NCBI RefSeq assembly: GCF_024763615.1
Contig: NC_077223.1
Span: 36,890,627 to 36,954,626, forward strand
Length of the DNA stretch: 64,000 nt
Direction: 5' to 3'
Origin: Phlebotomus papatasi
Lineage: Eukaryota; Arthropoda; Insecta; Diptera; Psychodidae
Shown: positions 23,861-36,216 of the stretch, one piece after another
Position numbering within the stretch: the stretch's first letter is position 1
How the letters are laid out: each line of letters opens with the position of its first letter
Translations under genes and position numbers: made by a program
Notes under the pieces: generated by a model
What the model was told of the DNA's origin: nothing
The model's database searches: none
The model's input: only the letters and a program-made list of their open reading frames with translations

Positions 23861-24279
23861 CACAGAAAAAATATTTTGTTAAAATGTTTGTAAATGTTTG
23901 TGAATTCCTATGGGGAACTTACAAAATGCTCGTAAATCTTTACAATCCACTAAAAAATTCGTAAAAATTTTTACTTTTTTCACAAACATTGTTCGTAACA
24001 TGATCATTTCAAGAGCATTTTTTAAACCTTTACAAACATTTGTTCGTAAATGTTCATAAACACACTAAAATGTTCGTAAATTTTGGTTTGCCTGATGAAC
24101 ATTTTACGAACAAATGTTTGTAAAAGTACAAAAAATGCTCTGTTACAAACAATCTTTGTGAAAAAGTACAAACTTTTGCGAACTTGTTTGTGGATTATAC
24201 GATTTAAGAGCATTTTGTAAGTCCCCCATAGGAATTCACAAACATTTACGAACATTTTTACAAAATTTTTTTTTCTGTG
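23861..24279. mobile_element. 419-bp hairpin MITE built of Tttgtaaa-type motifs
   Basis: Terminal CACAGAAAAA and TTCTGTG are flanked by TA. The arms match over about 75 bp, including TGTTTGTGAATTCCTATGGG on both sides. The interior is made of short variants of ACAAATGTTYGTAAA in both orientations. The 125-codon - strand frame here is a by-product of the palindrome. Confidence 0.85.
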
Positions 24280-24383
24280 TAGGAAAAAGCTTTCAGGCTT
24301 CGCATATACACTGGCTTCGAACATTTCATATTGATGATGAGCCTGCAAAGCCAATCGGAGGAAATGCTTCTTCTCAGGCTGTA

Positions 24384-24600
24384 GGGGTAAGTGGGGCACC
24401 TTTGAATGTGGGGTATACCTTTGAAATTGGGATTTTTCACCTATTTTTAAATAAAATTGAGCCTCATAGAGATATAATTCAGCTGCACAAACAGATTAAG
24501 AAGCTAAATTACGTTACGATATGGCTAAATTCAATTTAAAAAATAGGAGAAAAATTCCAATTTCAAAAGTTCCCCACTTTCAAAGGTCCCCACTTCCCCC
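24384..24600. mobile_element. 217-bp TAGGGG-class hairpin MITE
   Basis: Ends GGGGTAAGTGGGGCACC and the complement CCCCACTTCCCCC, TA on both sides, with GAAATTGGGATTTTTC against GAAAAATTCCAATTTC further in. A single family Q arm (24283-24335) sits just to the left. Confidence 0.8.
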
Positions 24601-24602
24601 TA

Positions 24603-26573
24603 TAGTCTTATGTCGTATTAAACGATATTTCTCTGAAGTATAATAAATGCGGTACTCACAGGGCTTTATGGGAAGGAGACTAACTACTTTATAAGACACG
24701 TGGGAGATTCGATAAAAAACATAGATTTTTGTCTCCGGGGCGCGTTGTCCCTTCAGGACTTCAGTAGTTCAATATAGAGACGGCAAGAAGCGTCAAGAAG
24801 ACGTGAGGAAATGCATTGATAAAATGAAGAAATTTCTAACAAAGGTGTCGTCTGGAAAAGTTCAAAGATGAAAATCCATGGTACTATACCAACAAATTTA
24901 TAACTGAGAGACGTAACACAGGTCGGGCTACAATAAATTTTCAGCTAAAAGAATTTTGGTGGTGTAACTGAAGGTGAATTACTAGCACAAAGACGGTTCT
25001 AGAAAAAAAAATAAAATCCACAGTATGAAAAACGTATTTCCACCATAGCTTTACTTAGAGATTCAGAATCAGCTTCGCATTTCTGAATTAAAAATGCAGC
25101 TTCTCTTGAATGCTGATTAAATATACTTTGGACAAAGCAAAAATTAAATACTATTCCAAACATTTTGTTTTCTAATTTGGCACAAATCATTGTTTAGTTC
25201 TTGTCCAACTGCTTGTTTGGTATTTTCAAGTAAATAAATTGTAGCTCTGCAGAGGGCAAAGTTTGAGGCGTTAAGTTTTATGTAATGAAATTCAATGACT
25301 AAACAACGAACGTGAGAATGAACTCAGTACGTGTCGAAAGAACGAAGGCACAAATACAAAATTGTTTTGTTTTCAAAATATAATTAATTGAAATCCTCAA
25401 TGAATGGAAGTTAAATTGGCTTTGTTGGTAGTTCGAGAAATATTAATCTATGCTGATGAAGTTTCTGGTGACTAATGATGGAGTGTCTGGAAAATTGTCT
25501 GGCCAGGGTGCAATTTAATTGATTCTGGGTATTTCTCTTTTATTTTCTTTGGATTTCTCAAGCACTTCCTCTCCTAAATATTGATGTGTACTTGAGAGTG
25601 CATCACCATTAATTTCCACTTTGTTATATCGTTCTTTCGCATCAACTCCTGCTCGTGTCAATGACATTTTATTTTCCCTTTGTTTTCCCTTATTAAAAGT
25701 CTGATAGGTATATATCTATATCTCTGTATATATTGTCTATGTAAATTTTATTATAATATTCTGTTTGAAAAAAATATATGAGGGGGATTATATTGACACT
25801 TCCTTCTTTTTGCCCCCATTAATCTGCATAATTCAACACTTTATTAAATTATCCTCTTAGCATAAAATCAATCGTGTTGCACAGCTGAAAATTTTGCTTT
25901 AACAGTTGTTTTTTCTCTTTTTGTTTATCCTTTGCTAAATATTCTTAAATTTACAGAAGTAAAATTTAATTATTACCTTTTGTACTGAAAGGAAATAAAT
26001 CATCTTCGTCGCTTCACTAATTGCGTTAGAAGTCATATAAAGAATTGCCAAGAATTGCGCATTAACCCATTGAATTGTTAAGAAGCAAATATTATTCTAC
26101 TTTTATTATGTTAAAAGCAATGCTCAAAGTATATGGTATAAAATTTATATCAGATTATCATATCATTCCTGGTACTTTATTATTTCAGGCTAAATAAAGT
26201 ATATGAGAGACGATTGAGCTAATTGTAAACACGCCACAAGCGTTTATCCCAGGTTCTAAAGAGATAAAAACTGATGCGTAAAATGCGTGATAAACAAAAG
26301 GGTAATGGTAGTATCATTAAGTTATTGGTGCATCGCAATTTAGAATTTTATAAGACTCACTTTACTATATTTTTAGAGTTTAATATAAGGGGAAGCACTT
26401 GGTGTTTAAATTTTTTCTACAATTCATCAGTAGAATATTATCAAAATTATAATAAATTAGCAAGATTACTGTAATTTAAATAAATCAAATATTTAATTCC
26501 CTTTACCTAAAATGAAGTAATAAGTTTACAAAATTTCTTGGACCTGTGCAAATTTCTTTAAAAACATGCAGGG
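24603..26573. other. Intergenic DNA, one GC-richer patch
   Basis: The patch 24715-24870 is open on the + strand (reading GARCPFRTSVVQYRDGKKRQ) and also on the - strand after a good acceptor (CTTTTCCAG at 24851-24859). With two competing frames I make no call. The rest is AT-rich. Confidence 0.35.
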
Positions 26574-26783
26574 GAAGGTTTTCAAGCTTCGCATACCTTC
26601 TGGCTTCGAACACTTCATATATTTTCCATATTCCTTTAATGAATATGACTTAATTTTTTTCATGAAATGTGTGATTTAAGACTATTAAAATATTAGGTCT
26701 GATTAATTAAAGGAATATGTTAAAAAAATGAAGTATTCGAAGCCAAAGAGTGTACGATGTCTCAAAGCTTTCCTCTAGTTGGC
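26574..26783. mobile_element. Palindromic element, family Q, near-complete copy
   Basis: The left arm (GGGGAAGGTTTTCAAGCTTC ... CATATTCCTTTAATGAATA) and right arm (TTAATTAAAGGAATATG ... TTCGAAGCC ... CAAAGCTTTCCTC) are inverted around an AT-rich centre of about 40 bp. Confidence 0.75.
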
Positions 26784-26806
26784 ATTTAGAAGGTTTTTTA
26801 ACGGTG

Positions 26807-27203
26807 GCAGTCAAAATCCCGAAAGCCAAAATCCCAAAAGCCAAAATTCCGAAAGCCAAAATCCCAAAAGCCAAAATTCCGAAAACCAAAATCCCGAAAG
26901 CCAAAGTCCCGAACGCCAAAATCCCGAAAAGGCCAAAATCCCGAAATCCAAAATCCTGAAAGCTAAAATCCCGAATGTTCAAAATCCTGAAAGGGATGAA
27001 ATTATAAGTGGAAAAATGTTTAGAATAATTTGCAAGACACAGAAGATTTCCCTTTGCCTTCAGAAAGCACGGGTGCAATCGTGGGAGTAGCTATGACAAT
27101 TTTAAGAATTCGGGATTTTGGCTTTCGGGATTTTGGCTTTTGGGGTTTTTGGCGTTCGGGATTTTGGCTTTCGGGATCTTGGCTTTCGGGATTTTGACCG
27201 GGA
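26807..27203. mobile_element. Foldback element, copy 1
   Basis: The left arm (26807-26995) is a tandem array of a ~15-bp unit, AAAATCCCGAAAGCC. The right arm (27106-27203) is the same unit in inverse orientation, GGGATTTTGGCTTTC. Between them lies a unique core with TTTCCCTTTGCCTTCAG near 27048. This arrangement, long inverted repeats made of short direct repeats, is that of Drosophila foldback (FB) elements. The open frames (repeats of NPESQNPKSQN) result from the period. Confidence 0.75.
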
Positions 27204-29641
27204 TCCGTTTTTTAATACCTCTCAAAAATTATTAAATTTTGAATATATGTCAATTGAGGCGCACGGAGCAAAAAAAAACTCTAAGTCGTATGCACTTCCC
27301 TATTAAAATAGCGTTTTTTTGCTCTGAGCTCCTTAATTAAAAAAACATGATGATTTTTTTTTAAAAATAAATATAAATAAATGTTTAAATTGAAATATTA
27401 TATATTACAGTAGGAAGTTCCTTGAAACATTGCAATATTTTTGGCATGTAAAAAAGTTTTTCAATACCTTTCGAAAGTATAAAAAACTTTAAAAATCTAA
27501 CGATCAACAAAAATAATTACAATATTTTAGGTAAAGGAAATTAGGTAAAATTTTAAACTAAAATTTCTATATTAAAATTAAAATTTTTAAATTAAAATTT
27601 AAATTAAGTTCGAAAATTGACCCGCTTTCCTGTTAATTTTGGTCTTCTGTATTTTGGTTTGAGCACCTTTTCTATTTAATTCAGAGATTTACAAGTGGTG
27701 TTTTTGATTTAGAAAAGAGGACTTTTTAATTTTTTTACGTATTGCATTATAGATAAATTTTTTATGCATTTTTTCAATTTCTTCTGGAAATGAATCTCCA
27801 TATTTTGTGATTACGCAAAGAAATTGTGTAACAAAGAAGTGATATACCAAGGCCCCTATACCCAACAGTTCAGTGGCTTCACTATATGGCATCGGCCGGC
27901 ACTTCAAATGTATCTACTAGTTATATAGCAGGTGTATATGCAACTTAAGAACGGGACTTCTTATCATTTACCACAGTTAAACAATAATTTTTATTCCATT
28001 TACTCGTCTAGCTGATATAAATAGTGTTTATTGCTTGTTCTAAGACGTATTTAATTGTCCTCTTTGTCCTGTATATGTTCTGTTTTGACTTAACCGGGGA
28101 TTTTCTAGGATATGTACACATAAGAAGTCATATAGTAACAATTTTAATAAAAAAGTAAATGTTCCTTCCCAGAACAAAATATTAGATAATTTTGAGGTAA
28201 GACGGAAAAGTGAGACAGTTGGAAAACAAAAATATTTACAATGTAAATTTTTATTTTGGTTTCTAAGCTCATAATTCCTTGATAATGATTTCTTATCATT
28301 ATTCTGTTAGACACTTGTATACACAATAAGAAATGTGAGAATATCATTAAATGACGTGGGTTTCAATGTCTCCTCCGTAGTAGAAGAAAGAACACTCTCT
28401 TGTTATTGGAATTCTTCATATAAAATTACTAATTGATTTCAGGTTTAACACCTACACATTCCAAGGAAAAAAGAACATTTTCGTCACAATGACCGTAATT
28501 CTGTTCATTATGTATAGCGTTTCAATTTGTCATAAAACATTAAAAATTCATAAGTGACGCTACATACAAGTGGAAAAAGGGTAAAATTTATTATCTTCTG
28601 TACAAAATATCTCGATAAGTGGACTTATTGTCACTTAACCTTTTATTATGAAAATGTAAATTATTATTTTTTTAAATTATATTTTTTACCATTTTCTAGA
28701 AATAATTTCTAACTAATTTCAATTGTTATTTTTTAACCTTTCTGTTTTTTGATTACATTTTTATGGTTTGTGAATTAAAAGATAAATTTAAGAACCCTCA
28801 AAATACATTTTTATTTTTGAGATTTCGAAAACCTGTCCGAATGTCAAAAAACAGATTTTTATACTTCATTAAGAAGTAAGTCAAAATAACCAAGGCTAAT
28901 AACTAATATCCCACTTAATGATTAAGCAACTTTCAAGTCTATCTCTATATACAAAATTGAGACCGAATTTTTCGAATATCAATAAAGTTTTGTGCTAACA
29001 AATCATAAGGTACATTTTAGCCGAGACACTTTTAAACAGAAAAAACCCTAAAGCTGTTGACAATTATAAAGTCAAATAAGTAAAAATATTCATGACACAC
29101 AGTTGCAGTTTAAAAGATTCAAAACCTCAATGACATTTTTACTTCTCGTTATGGTTGTCATAATTAGTACATTCTGTTGGAATTTCGAGGTATCTTGAGT
29201 GTCAAAATATATCTCTTTTGCGCTGTTATGGAGAAAATTCAAGCAACAAAACTCATTTTATTATAATTATCCTCATAATATCACTGAATCAGCTGCTTAT
29301 TTCGAAAATTTAAATTGAAAATTCGGAACTGAGTTTAAATTCTTCGAACATTAACGACATTTTGTGCAAATAAGAGTTTCATCTACCTTCTGGCCAAGAC
29401 ACTATTGAATAATCAAACCCAAACTGTCAATGGAAATGATTATTAACCTAATTACGCTTCTGTGTTTAAGAATGGGAAAGTGTCTTGGATAAAAAAAGTG
29501 GTATGTTGTACTTACTAAATAATCAGCATTTTCCATAGCTCAATTTCTGTTTATCATTTGAAAATCGCCTAAATATTGAAGATAGTAATCAGGTCCCTTT
29601 GATTACGATCGTGAATTTGACTTGTGATTTGAAATGTTGTA
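27204..29641. other. AT-rich DNA with fragments of a dispersed repeat
   Basis: The - strand frame 27689-27907 (starting KCRPMPYSEATELLGIGALV) is protein-like but unsupported by a clear acceptor. Between 29270 and 29460 lies a fragment of a dispersed family marked by TTCGAACATTAACGACATTTTGTGCAAA, shared in parts with 40950-41100, 46950-47000 and 61220-61270. Confidence 0.35.
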
Positions 29642-30280
29642 GGGTAAGGTGTGGTATTTCTGGACAAGGTGCTTTTCGGAACATAATATGAGTATTTTGG
29701 GACACATCAAAAATCTTATAAATATTTGTTTTCTAACTATTTTTAAGTTCTATATGAAATATTAAGCTCTTTACATATCAGATAAGCATTAAACTTCTGA
29801 AATTTTATTTAATATAAAGCGTGAAATATCCGAGAATTGTAAGTGTCACATTTCCCTTTTTACAAGACCTTCAGTGTGGTCAATTTTAGAGATGTCAACA
29901 CAAACAGTGCTTTGTTTTTTTCGATTTAGGGCACTTTAAAAGTCAAATTTAAACAACATTTTTATGAAAGAGTGAAGTTTAGAACTTCTACTTAAAGGTA
30001 AATAATCAGGCTCGGTGAAATTTATTTGTATAATAGCGACTTTTGTCTATCCCGAAATACCTAACTGTCCCGAAATATACCACTCTTACTTCTTTACATT
30101 TTTTGATATTTTATATAAAAAATTTTGCATTTTTCAACATTTTTCGATAAGAATCATACTCTGGATAGCATAAGGAAAATAAATATTTGTGTCAACAAAG
30201 AAAAAAATTATTTGAGAAATCATTAAGCTGTTTGAAACTTAAAAGTGCTAAAAAGTGTCCCGAAACACCACACGTTACCC
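29642..30280. mobile_element. 639-bp TAGGG-class element
   Basis: The ends are GGGTAAGGTGTGGTATTTC and the complement GAAACACCACACGTTACCC, TA-flanked. A GGGACAC/GTCCCGAA motif repeats near both ends. It is longer than its relatives yet has no coding frame. Confidence 0.75.
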
Positions 30281-30538
30281 TATGAATAATTTGCTATAAA
30301 ATTTTTAAAACTAATTAATGTGACATATGATTAAAGTTAAAAAATGGTTGAGAAGAAGAGTTTTAGACTACAGGTTTGGTCCGGTTCAAGATTTTGAATT
30401 TTTAAAGTTTGTTAAGTTTTTGTAATTATGATTTTCCAAAATCTGATGGATCAATTATCCAATCCTTATTAAAAGTTTTGGTAAAATATTCCCGTCTAAG
30501 AATTAAAAGTACTTAAGCTACATGGCTTATCATTAAAG

Positions 30539-30745
30539 CCCAAATAGATTCAGGCTGATTCTCGAGAATAGTAGACTGTAAATTTTAGCAGTAATGGATT
30601 AGGTAAAAGAAATTTATGCAAGGGATCTCTAATTGATAATCCGAAACCCTTAACGTATGACATTTTGGGATAAATCTTTACTGTTAAATTTTTAAAGGCT
30701 AAATATTCTCGAGGATCAGCCTGAGCCTATGTAGGCCCTTATGCC
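30539..30745. repeat. Diverged family P palindrome
   Basis: The left arm (AGGCTGATTCTCGAGAATA) and right arm (ATTCTCGAGGATCAGCCTGA) match the inner blocks of the 2991-3968 element. CCTTAACGTATGACATTTTGG marks the centre-right as in the larger copy. Confidence 0.6.
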
Positions 30746-30756
30746 CTAGACACACT

Positions 30757-30870
30757 TACGACTTAAGCCGAGAGACGACTTAAGTGAAAAATGATGGAAA
30801 TGTATTTCGACCATTATTTCTAATATAATTACGCTAAGCCGTCTCTCGGCTAATCCTTATATTAAAAAAA
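30757..30870. repeat. Small hairpin repeat
   Basis: TTAAGCCGAGAGACGACTTA and its near-complement TAAGCCGTCTCTCGGCTAA face each other about 65 bp apart. The outer ends are indistinct. Confidence 0.55.
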
Positions 30871-31879
30871 ATTAGCCCATAAAATTTTGCAAGTAAGAAT
30901 CAGCTGAAACGGATAGTCGTTTACAAAAGCTTTTTTGAAAGCAGTGAAAAATTTATCCTAAAAAAGAGTTATAACCTGAACAAAACATATCGTTGTCATT
31001 TTTGTTTATATTTACTGCACTATATACTTAAACTTTATCGTGTGATTTTTTTTTTCGGGAAATAAATTTCTTTGAATTCATTGTTTTTCATTTACACAAT
31101 TTGTATTCTTGTACTCTTTTCGACAATACTAAAGCAATATAAAATGTTTTTATTTATATTGTGCAAAAAAGGTTGTTTTTATTTGTCAACAATTTGTACC
31201 AACTCTGTTGAAATAATTCACCTTGAAGAATGGTTTTTTTTCTCTAACTATTTCATCTGAATTAATTTTAATCTCATTTCACAGTGAAGTAATTTTTCTA
31301 CTGTTTGTTTTTTATTTCAATGAAGTAGCAAAAATCTGAATTACACAAACACAAATTAATTTGTATCCGCGAATTTTCTCAATTTTCACTGTTCTGGGTC
31401 TTTTCTGTCTCGGTCTTGAATTCTTCGATTTTTCTTTATGTTTTGCTATTTTGAACTCTAAAATGGGGGTGGAAGTGCATGTAGACGAAAAAAAAGGAGT
31501 GAAAAAAAAAATGATGTGACAGAATAAAAACTCGTCTAGCCAGAGACCAATTGGGGGTGGTTGAGGTTATTTCCACCAACTTTCGTATTTTTACAAAAGC
31601 TCTACATCTTCCAATGAAATTCATATCAGCAGGTTATCTCATTCCCTGCACCCGCGCACAGTTAAAATGTATTTCAGTGGGTGGATTGGGTTGAAAATTT
31701 ATTTAGATCAATGTGTGTGAGTGAGTCAGGTTATGGTTTTCGTCCTATGTGGACATAGTCATAGGGATTTTTGGATTTATTTGGAAATACAATGAGTGGG
31801 AGCGAGAGGGAAAATTTGGATTTTCCGATACAGACGCAAAATTGATGCTCTGTTTACATTTTCTCATTGCAAATGTGAG
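30871..31879. other. AT-rich DNA before the YPEL promoter
   Basis: No gene recognised. A - strand frame from 31624 (MNFIGRCRAFVKIRKL...) could be a divergent first exon but has no good donor. Confidence 0.35.
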
Positions 31880-32250
31880 AAAATGGGACAGAGAGTGTGG
31901 GAATAGAAAGAGATAGAGAGAGTTAGTATCACATTGTCTAGTTGTAGCAATTTTTTTTAAAATGATAAATATATAGTTGTCTCTGTCTAATCAACTCTTT
32001 AATTCTCTTTCACACAGTTCTTTGTGTGCAAGTCTGTTAATATTTTTTTTTATTTATTTATATCCTCCTTTTATAGAGACTTGAACTTTTGTTTCTTCTC
32101 TTTCTCACCACACTTGGATGGATTTCTATCTCTTTCACACACAAACTGTGTTTTGTTTGTGATTTGCGTTTCTTGGATTGTGTGTTGCAAGATTCTTGGT
32201 TCGGAAAAGCACAACCAACAACACTCGAGAGAGTGTCTGGCAGAACAGTC
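31880..32250 (+). promoter_or_regulatory. GA/CT-rich candidate promoter of YPEL
   Basis: The stretch is rich in short GAGAG and CTCTTT/CACAC runs (for example near 31904-31922, 31978-32018, 32097-32108 and 32226-32234) on both strands, ending at an initiator-like TCAGT at 32249. No TATA box is visible about 30 bp upstream and no good downstream promoter element at +28. Clustered GAGA motifs are typical of paused, developmentally regulated fly promoters; that this one drives YPEL is inferred from its position. Confidence 0.35.
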
Positions 32251-32551
32251 AGTCGTTGATTTTCACAGTGGACAGATCATTTGGGCTGAAGATTTTCCTT
32301 TGTACAGAAAATTGTTAGCTTCAATGATACTTTAAAATTTTTGACAAACTTTATTTGGTGCTTTTTGTTTTCTAAATTCATTCAAAACATTCCTCTGCCT
32401 GAAGGCTTTTGTCCATTAGAATAACTTGAATTGGTTTTTTAAACTAAACTGTACTTGGTGGTTTTTCTTGTGGAAGAATGAATAAGTGAGCAGAATAACT
32501 GTTTATCCAAGAAGCAAATTTGGTTCTTGCACAGCATCCACTGTAGTAAAG
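32251..32551 (+). other. Candidate non-coding first exon of YPEL
   Basis: An arthropod initiator-like TCAGT lies at 32249-32253, which would place the start at the A of 32251. The exon would end at 32551 in a strong donor (TAAAG then GTAAGAC). Spliced to 48620 it gives a first intron of about 16 kb. Reading back in the YPEL frame from the donor, the first stop is TAA at 32483-32485 and there is no ATG after it. No other leader exon with comparable flanks was seen nearer the coding exons. The assignment is by position and signals only; a different gene's leader or a different first exon is possible. Confidence 0.4.
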
Positions 32552-33876
32552 GTAAGACAAAAAGCTTCTTGTCGTAACTGCTCTGGATTCTTGCTCAATC
32601 TTAAATTTTTCAAAATTTGTCAAATCAAAAGTTGTCTGGGATGATGCCTAAGACTAAGACTAAAGGGGGGGGGTCTAATATTGTTCTGCACGGGAGGGTG
32701 ATGGGTGCAAGACGCATGAAAGGTGCACAAGACGCTACCGGATTTTATATATATGTACATAGGTATGTCAGATATTGTGGATGCGAGGTGAACGTTTTCA
32801 TTGTTCTCGTAGGTCGGGATTTTCCGTGTGTCACAGACAAGGATCTTCTTGGTATAGGTTTGTGTGTAGGAGTGAGAAAACTCGAGACAGTCATCCAAAG
32901 TACCTCCCAGACTTCTATAGGGATAAAATAGAATTTCCCTTTGTTTCACACTTGGACAAATTTCATGTTACTCTCTTCTTGCTGGGAAATACCATGAAAA
33001 ATTGTTCTTTTGCACTTCTCTTCTTTTTCTCTGCTGGTGCTTTATTTTGAACTTGCTCTAAAGTATCCGCCATATCGACAAACTCTTTATATAAGCTTAT
33101 TTTGAAATAGGGGATAGCCAGGGTCTTTGAAACACTACAATATTTCGTAGTGTTTATTTAAGCTTTCTTTTATTTCTTTCCTCAAGGAAACTTTAATATT
33201 AAACAGATTATATTAAATATATTGGCCAATATGTCAATAAAATTAATTAATTCATTTTTTTAATGAAATTATCAGTTTACACCACTGAATTCGCACTTAT
33301 CTAAATATAAAAGAAATTTCAGCTAATGTCTAGCATAGGTGCAAGTACATTGCGACTCCAAGAGTGTCAATGCATCTAGTTCATGTGTTCCTACCACGGG
33401 CCCATCAAGTATAATAATAAGTGAAGCTATTTTTCACTTTTCCTTGCAAAAATTTTGCAGCTATTGCACCGCGACAAACAAATTTGCTCGTAGTTCTTGT
33501 ATAATTTTGGCGAACATAATGAAATGTGTATTTTTAGATAGCTTTTAATGCACGATTTCGAAATATATCAGACTGATAAGTAAATTCTCTTTAGGAAAAA
33601 ACTTGCCAATAGTCTTCAGTGCCTCTATACAAAAACGTATGGAAAAATGAAATGTCGAGAGGCCCCTGGTTCCTATAGTTTTCTAATGTCATATTTATTC
33701 TAGTTTCTATGTAAATAATTTAACAGTAGATTAAAAATTTGACATTTACCTTGACATTTTATTACTGTTTAAAATTTTTATGCATCGATACAATTGAAGT
33801 CGTACTGTATGTAAGTCTTTTTCCTGTTTATTTAAATTTTCAGTATACAAGTAACGAATCGACACTATAAGACTAA
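32552..33876 (+). other. Start of YPEL intron 1
   Basis: The first 500 bp are less AT-rich and open on both strands (32617-32931 on +, 32620-32949 on -), with a run of nine G at 32665. Competing open frames and the lack of a donor argue against coding. The remainder is AT-rich. Confidence 0.35.
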
Positions 33877-34634
33877 CGGTGCTATCACACTAGGATTTTC
33901 ACAATTTAATTTTAAATTCAATTGAGCCAATTGAGCATTATAAGATTTCTAGTGTTTACTTGAAAATTCTCACAGCCAGGACACATTTTGCAAGAAATTT
34001 GCTCAATTTTAAATAGTGCCGCTAGATTTTTGATTGTGAATGACTCCGGAAAATGTGTGATAGTACTTAAAATGTCTTATAAGTCACTTATCTTTTATGC
34101 AAAAGAATCCTTAAAGCCAGAAGAAAGGGTTGTAGGCAAGGGAGCTCATGAAGAGACTCTCATACAGTCTTGTTGAAAATTTGTATGAAGTCATTCCAAC
34201 TGAGATTTCCTTCACAACAATTTCCTTCGAATTGCTTTGGATGAACTTAGCAAATTACCCCCGATACTGAAGCTTCACTTGCGTACAAGTTTATCACTAA
34301 ATTACAGTACTTATCCTATTTTTTTGGCCACAAATAATAATTACTTACGAATAAATAAATTTAATAAGAAAAAATTGGTTCAAAAGGATACTTGTTCAAT
34401 TGCAGTAAAATTGAAATTAATGAGCAATTTTAACATTTTAATTTGCTGAATTCAAATTTAATTGAGCAACTACATTTATATTGTTTTGGTGGATCAAATG
34501 TTAGTGTATATCAATAAATAAGCGAAAATCTATCAATACCAAATGATTTTTAGTGCAAAATAACGCATAGGAACAATTCATCTGAAAATTAAATTGAATT
34601 TACAAATTGAAAAAATCCTAGTGTGATAGCACGG
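33877..34634. mobile_element. 758-bp non-autonomous DNA transposon, family R, full copy
   Basis: The ends are CGGTGCTATCACACTAGGAT and the complement ATCCTAGTGTGATAGCACGG, flanked by TAA on both sides (33874-33876, 34635-34637). Subterminal AATTTAATTGAGC motifs occur in both orientations. A 62-codon frame inside also exists in the second copy at 38292 with many changes, so it is probably not coding. Confidence 0.85.
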
Positions 34635-36078
34635 TAATATTCTATTAAAAAACAATGACTCCCAACTTCCACAAAATATAGGAATATCAACAGAAAGTCA
34701 AATGACACTCATTCAGATAAAATATTAAAGTTTAAAAATTTTATTTAATTTTTGGTATGTCGTAGTACACTGAAGACCTCTGTGGATTTTTTAACTCTAA
34801 GGAAGAAAATCCTGTGGACCAACCTTTAACAAACAGACTTACAAATGAGATTCAAATGCATACAAAGGAGACCCTTCTTGCTCTGAGCGTCTCAAATTTC
34901 TTATTTCAGAGTAGTTTTTAATATTTGCTCATATGAAGTAATAAATTTCGACACCACGTATGTCTCAACTATGCCCGCTTTCCCCTAAAAATGCATAGCT
35001 TTGTTGCTGCAGATATTTGCAGCAAAGGCTATGAGGACCAAGAGACAAAGAAGAGTTCTTGCAATACTTTTTTTTTGTTGTCTCGCAGAAGTGAAGACTT
35101 TATGTACAATTAACAACGTAAATAAACTTTAGTCATAATTCCTGATAAAACTCTAATTGTTCTTCTCTAACATGCCTTTTCATAATTTGCCGTTTTGTTA
35201 CAAAATCCATTGTTCTATATTCAGATAGGTTGACAAACAGGAAATGATTGTACGATGGTATAAATTTTGCAAAAAGACTTACAATATGATTTCAAACAAT
35301 GCAGTATAAGATTTGATTGGTGGTAAATTAAGAAAATCTCTTTTCCTGATACACTTGGTGTATCACATCCCGAGAGTGAATATGTGTTGAATTGCGTTGG
35401 GGTAAAGGACCTGTCGAATTGGGCAATGAATCAGTGGCTTGAGAAGCAATATCATGGGAAAAAAATATCGATAAAATATATTTGGTGGAAGAGAGGTTCC
35501 CTCAGTCATGATCGTGTCTCAGACATATGATCACTAAAGTGTAAGAGTGAGACACACAAAGTGCATTGACCATTTGAACACCGCAAAAGTCTCACAATGG
35601 GTATAGAAGATCACTGCGCAAAATACACAGAGAGAAAATGAGAATTTCTTCTCTTCTCCACGAATACACAAATCCCATGACGACTTTACATTTTCAATTC
35701 ACGTGCGTCTTAAATCATGGCTCAATTCGCTAAAAGATCGTTATTAGAGCTTGTGTTTAATTTTTCTACATTTGTCTCATTTTCACCTCCAAGAATGCTA
35801 TATATTTAGGGTGGAGTCATGATTTATGGCCACATCCGCCTGTTTACAGCCGTAGCTTGATTCTCCAAAAATGTCTCAGCTAAAAAGCAAATACGCAGAG
35901 CTTTTCGATATTCGGGTGACAGCTGTCAAATACACGAAAGCTGTCAAAATCCCCCCTTCTCGCAAAGGTATTTATATGTGATCTTCGGCCCCAATCAACA
36001 GGTGATCGGAGTTCTGTGTAGCTTTCTATTTAGGCAATATGTCGTTTATGTTCGAATCTAGCAGAATTTCGAATTTTA
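34635..36078 (+). other. YPEL intron 1 sequence, nothing recognised
   Basis: No shared repeats apart from two ACAGCTGTCAAA-like motifs near 35931 and 35950. A 36-codon frame starts at 35871 (MSQLKSKYAELFDIR) with a possible donor near its end; support is too weak to call. Confidence 0.35.
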
Positions 36079-36216
36079 AAGGCCTCTACACACTTGAAGC
36101 AATTTCTTTAAAAAATGCCTTTTTAATGAAATTTCCCCTATTCTTGTAAGCAGAAACGTCAGAATTTCTTAAAAAGGCAATTTTTGACAAAAATTACTTC
36201 TAGTGTGTAGACACCA
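36079..36216. mobile_element. 138-bp hairpin MITE, family M, copy 4
   Basis: Ends AAGGCCTCTACACACTTGAA and the complement TTCTAGTGTGTAGACACCA, TA-flanked. Confidence 0.8.

Noticed and set aside
24022..24399. 125-codon - strand frame
   Set aside because: It lies almost wholly within the palindromic element at 23861-24279.
26707..27090. Frames of 123 and 103 codons with short peptide repeats
   Set aside because: They are readings of the ~15-bp repeat in the arms of the foldback element.
31436..31624. Divergent first exon opposite the YPEL promoter
   Set aside because: Frame starts well (MNFIGRCRAF) but no donor of reasonable quality follows and the end is low-complexity Phe/His.
32617..32949. 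104- and 109-codon frames on opposite strands just after the candidate YPEL leader exon
   Set aside because: They overlap each other, contain a run of nine G, and neither resembles a protein family.
35871..35981. 36-codon frame MSQLKSKYAELFDIR... in YPEL intron 1
   Set aside because: Good start context but too short, no recognised family, and the possible donor (GTATTT) is weak.
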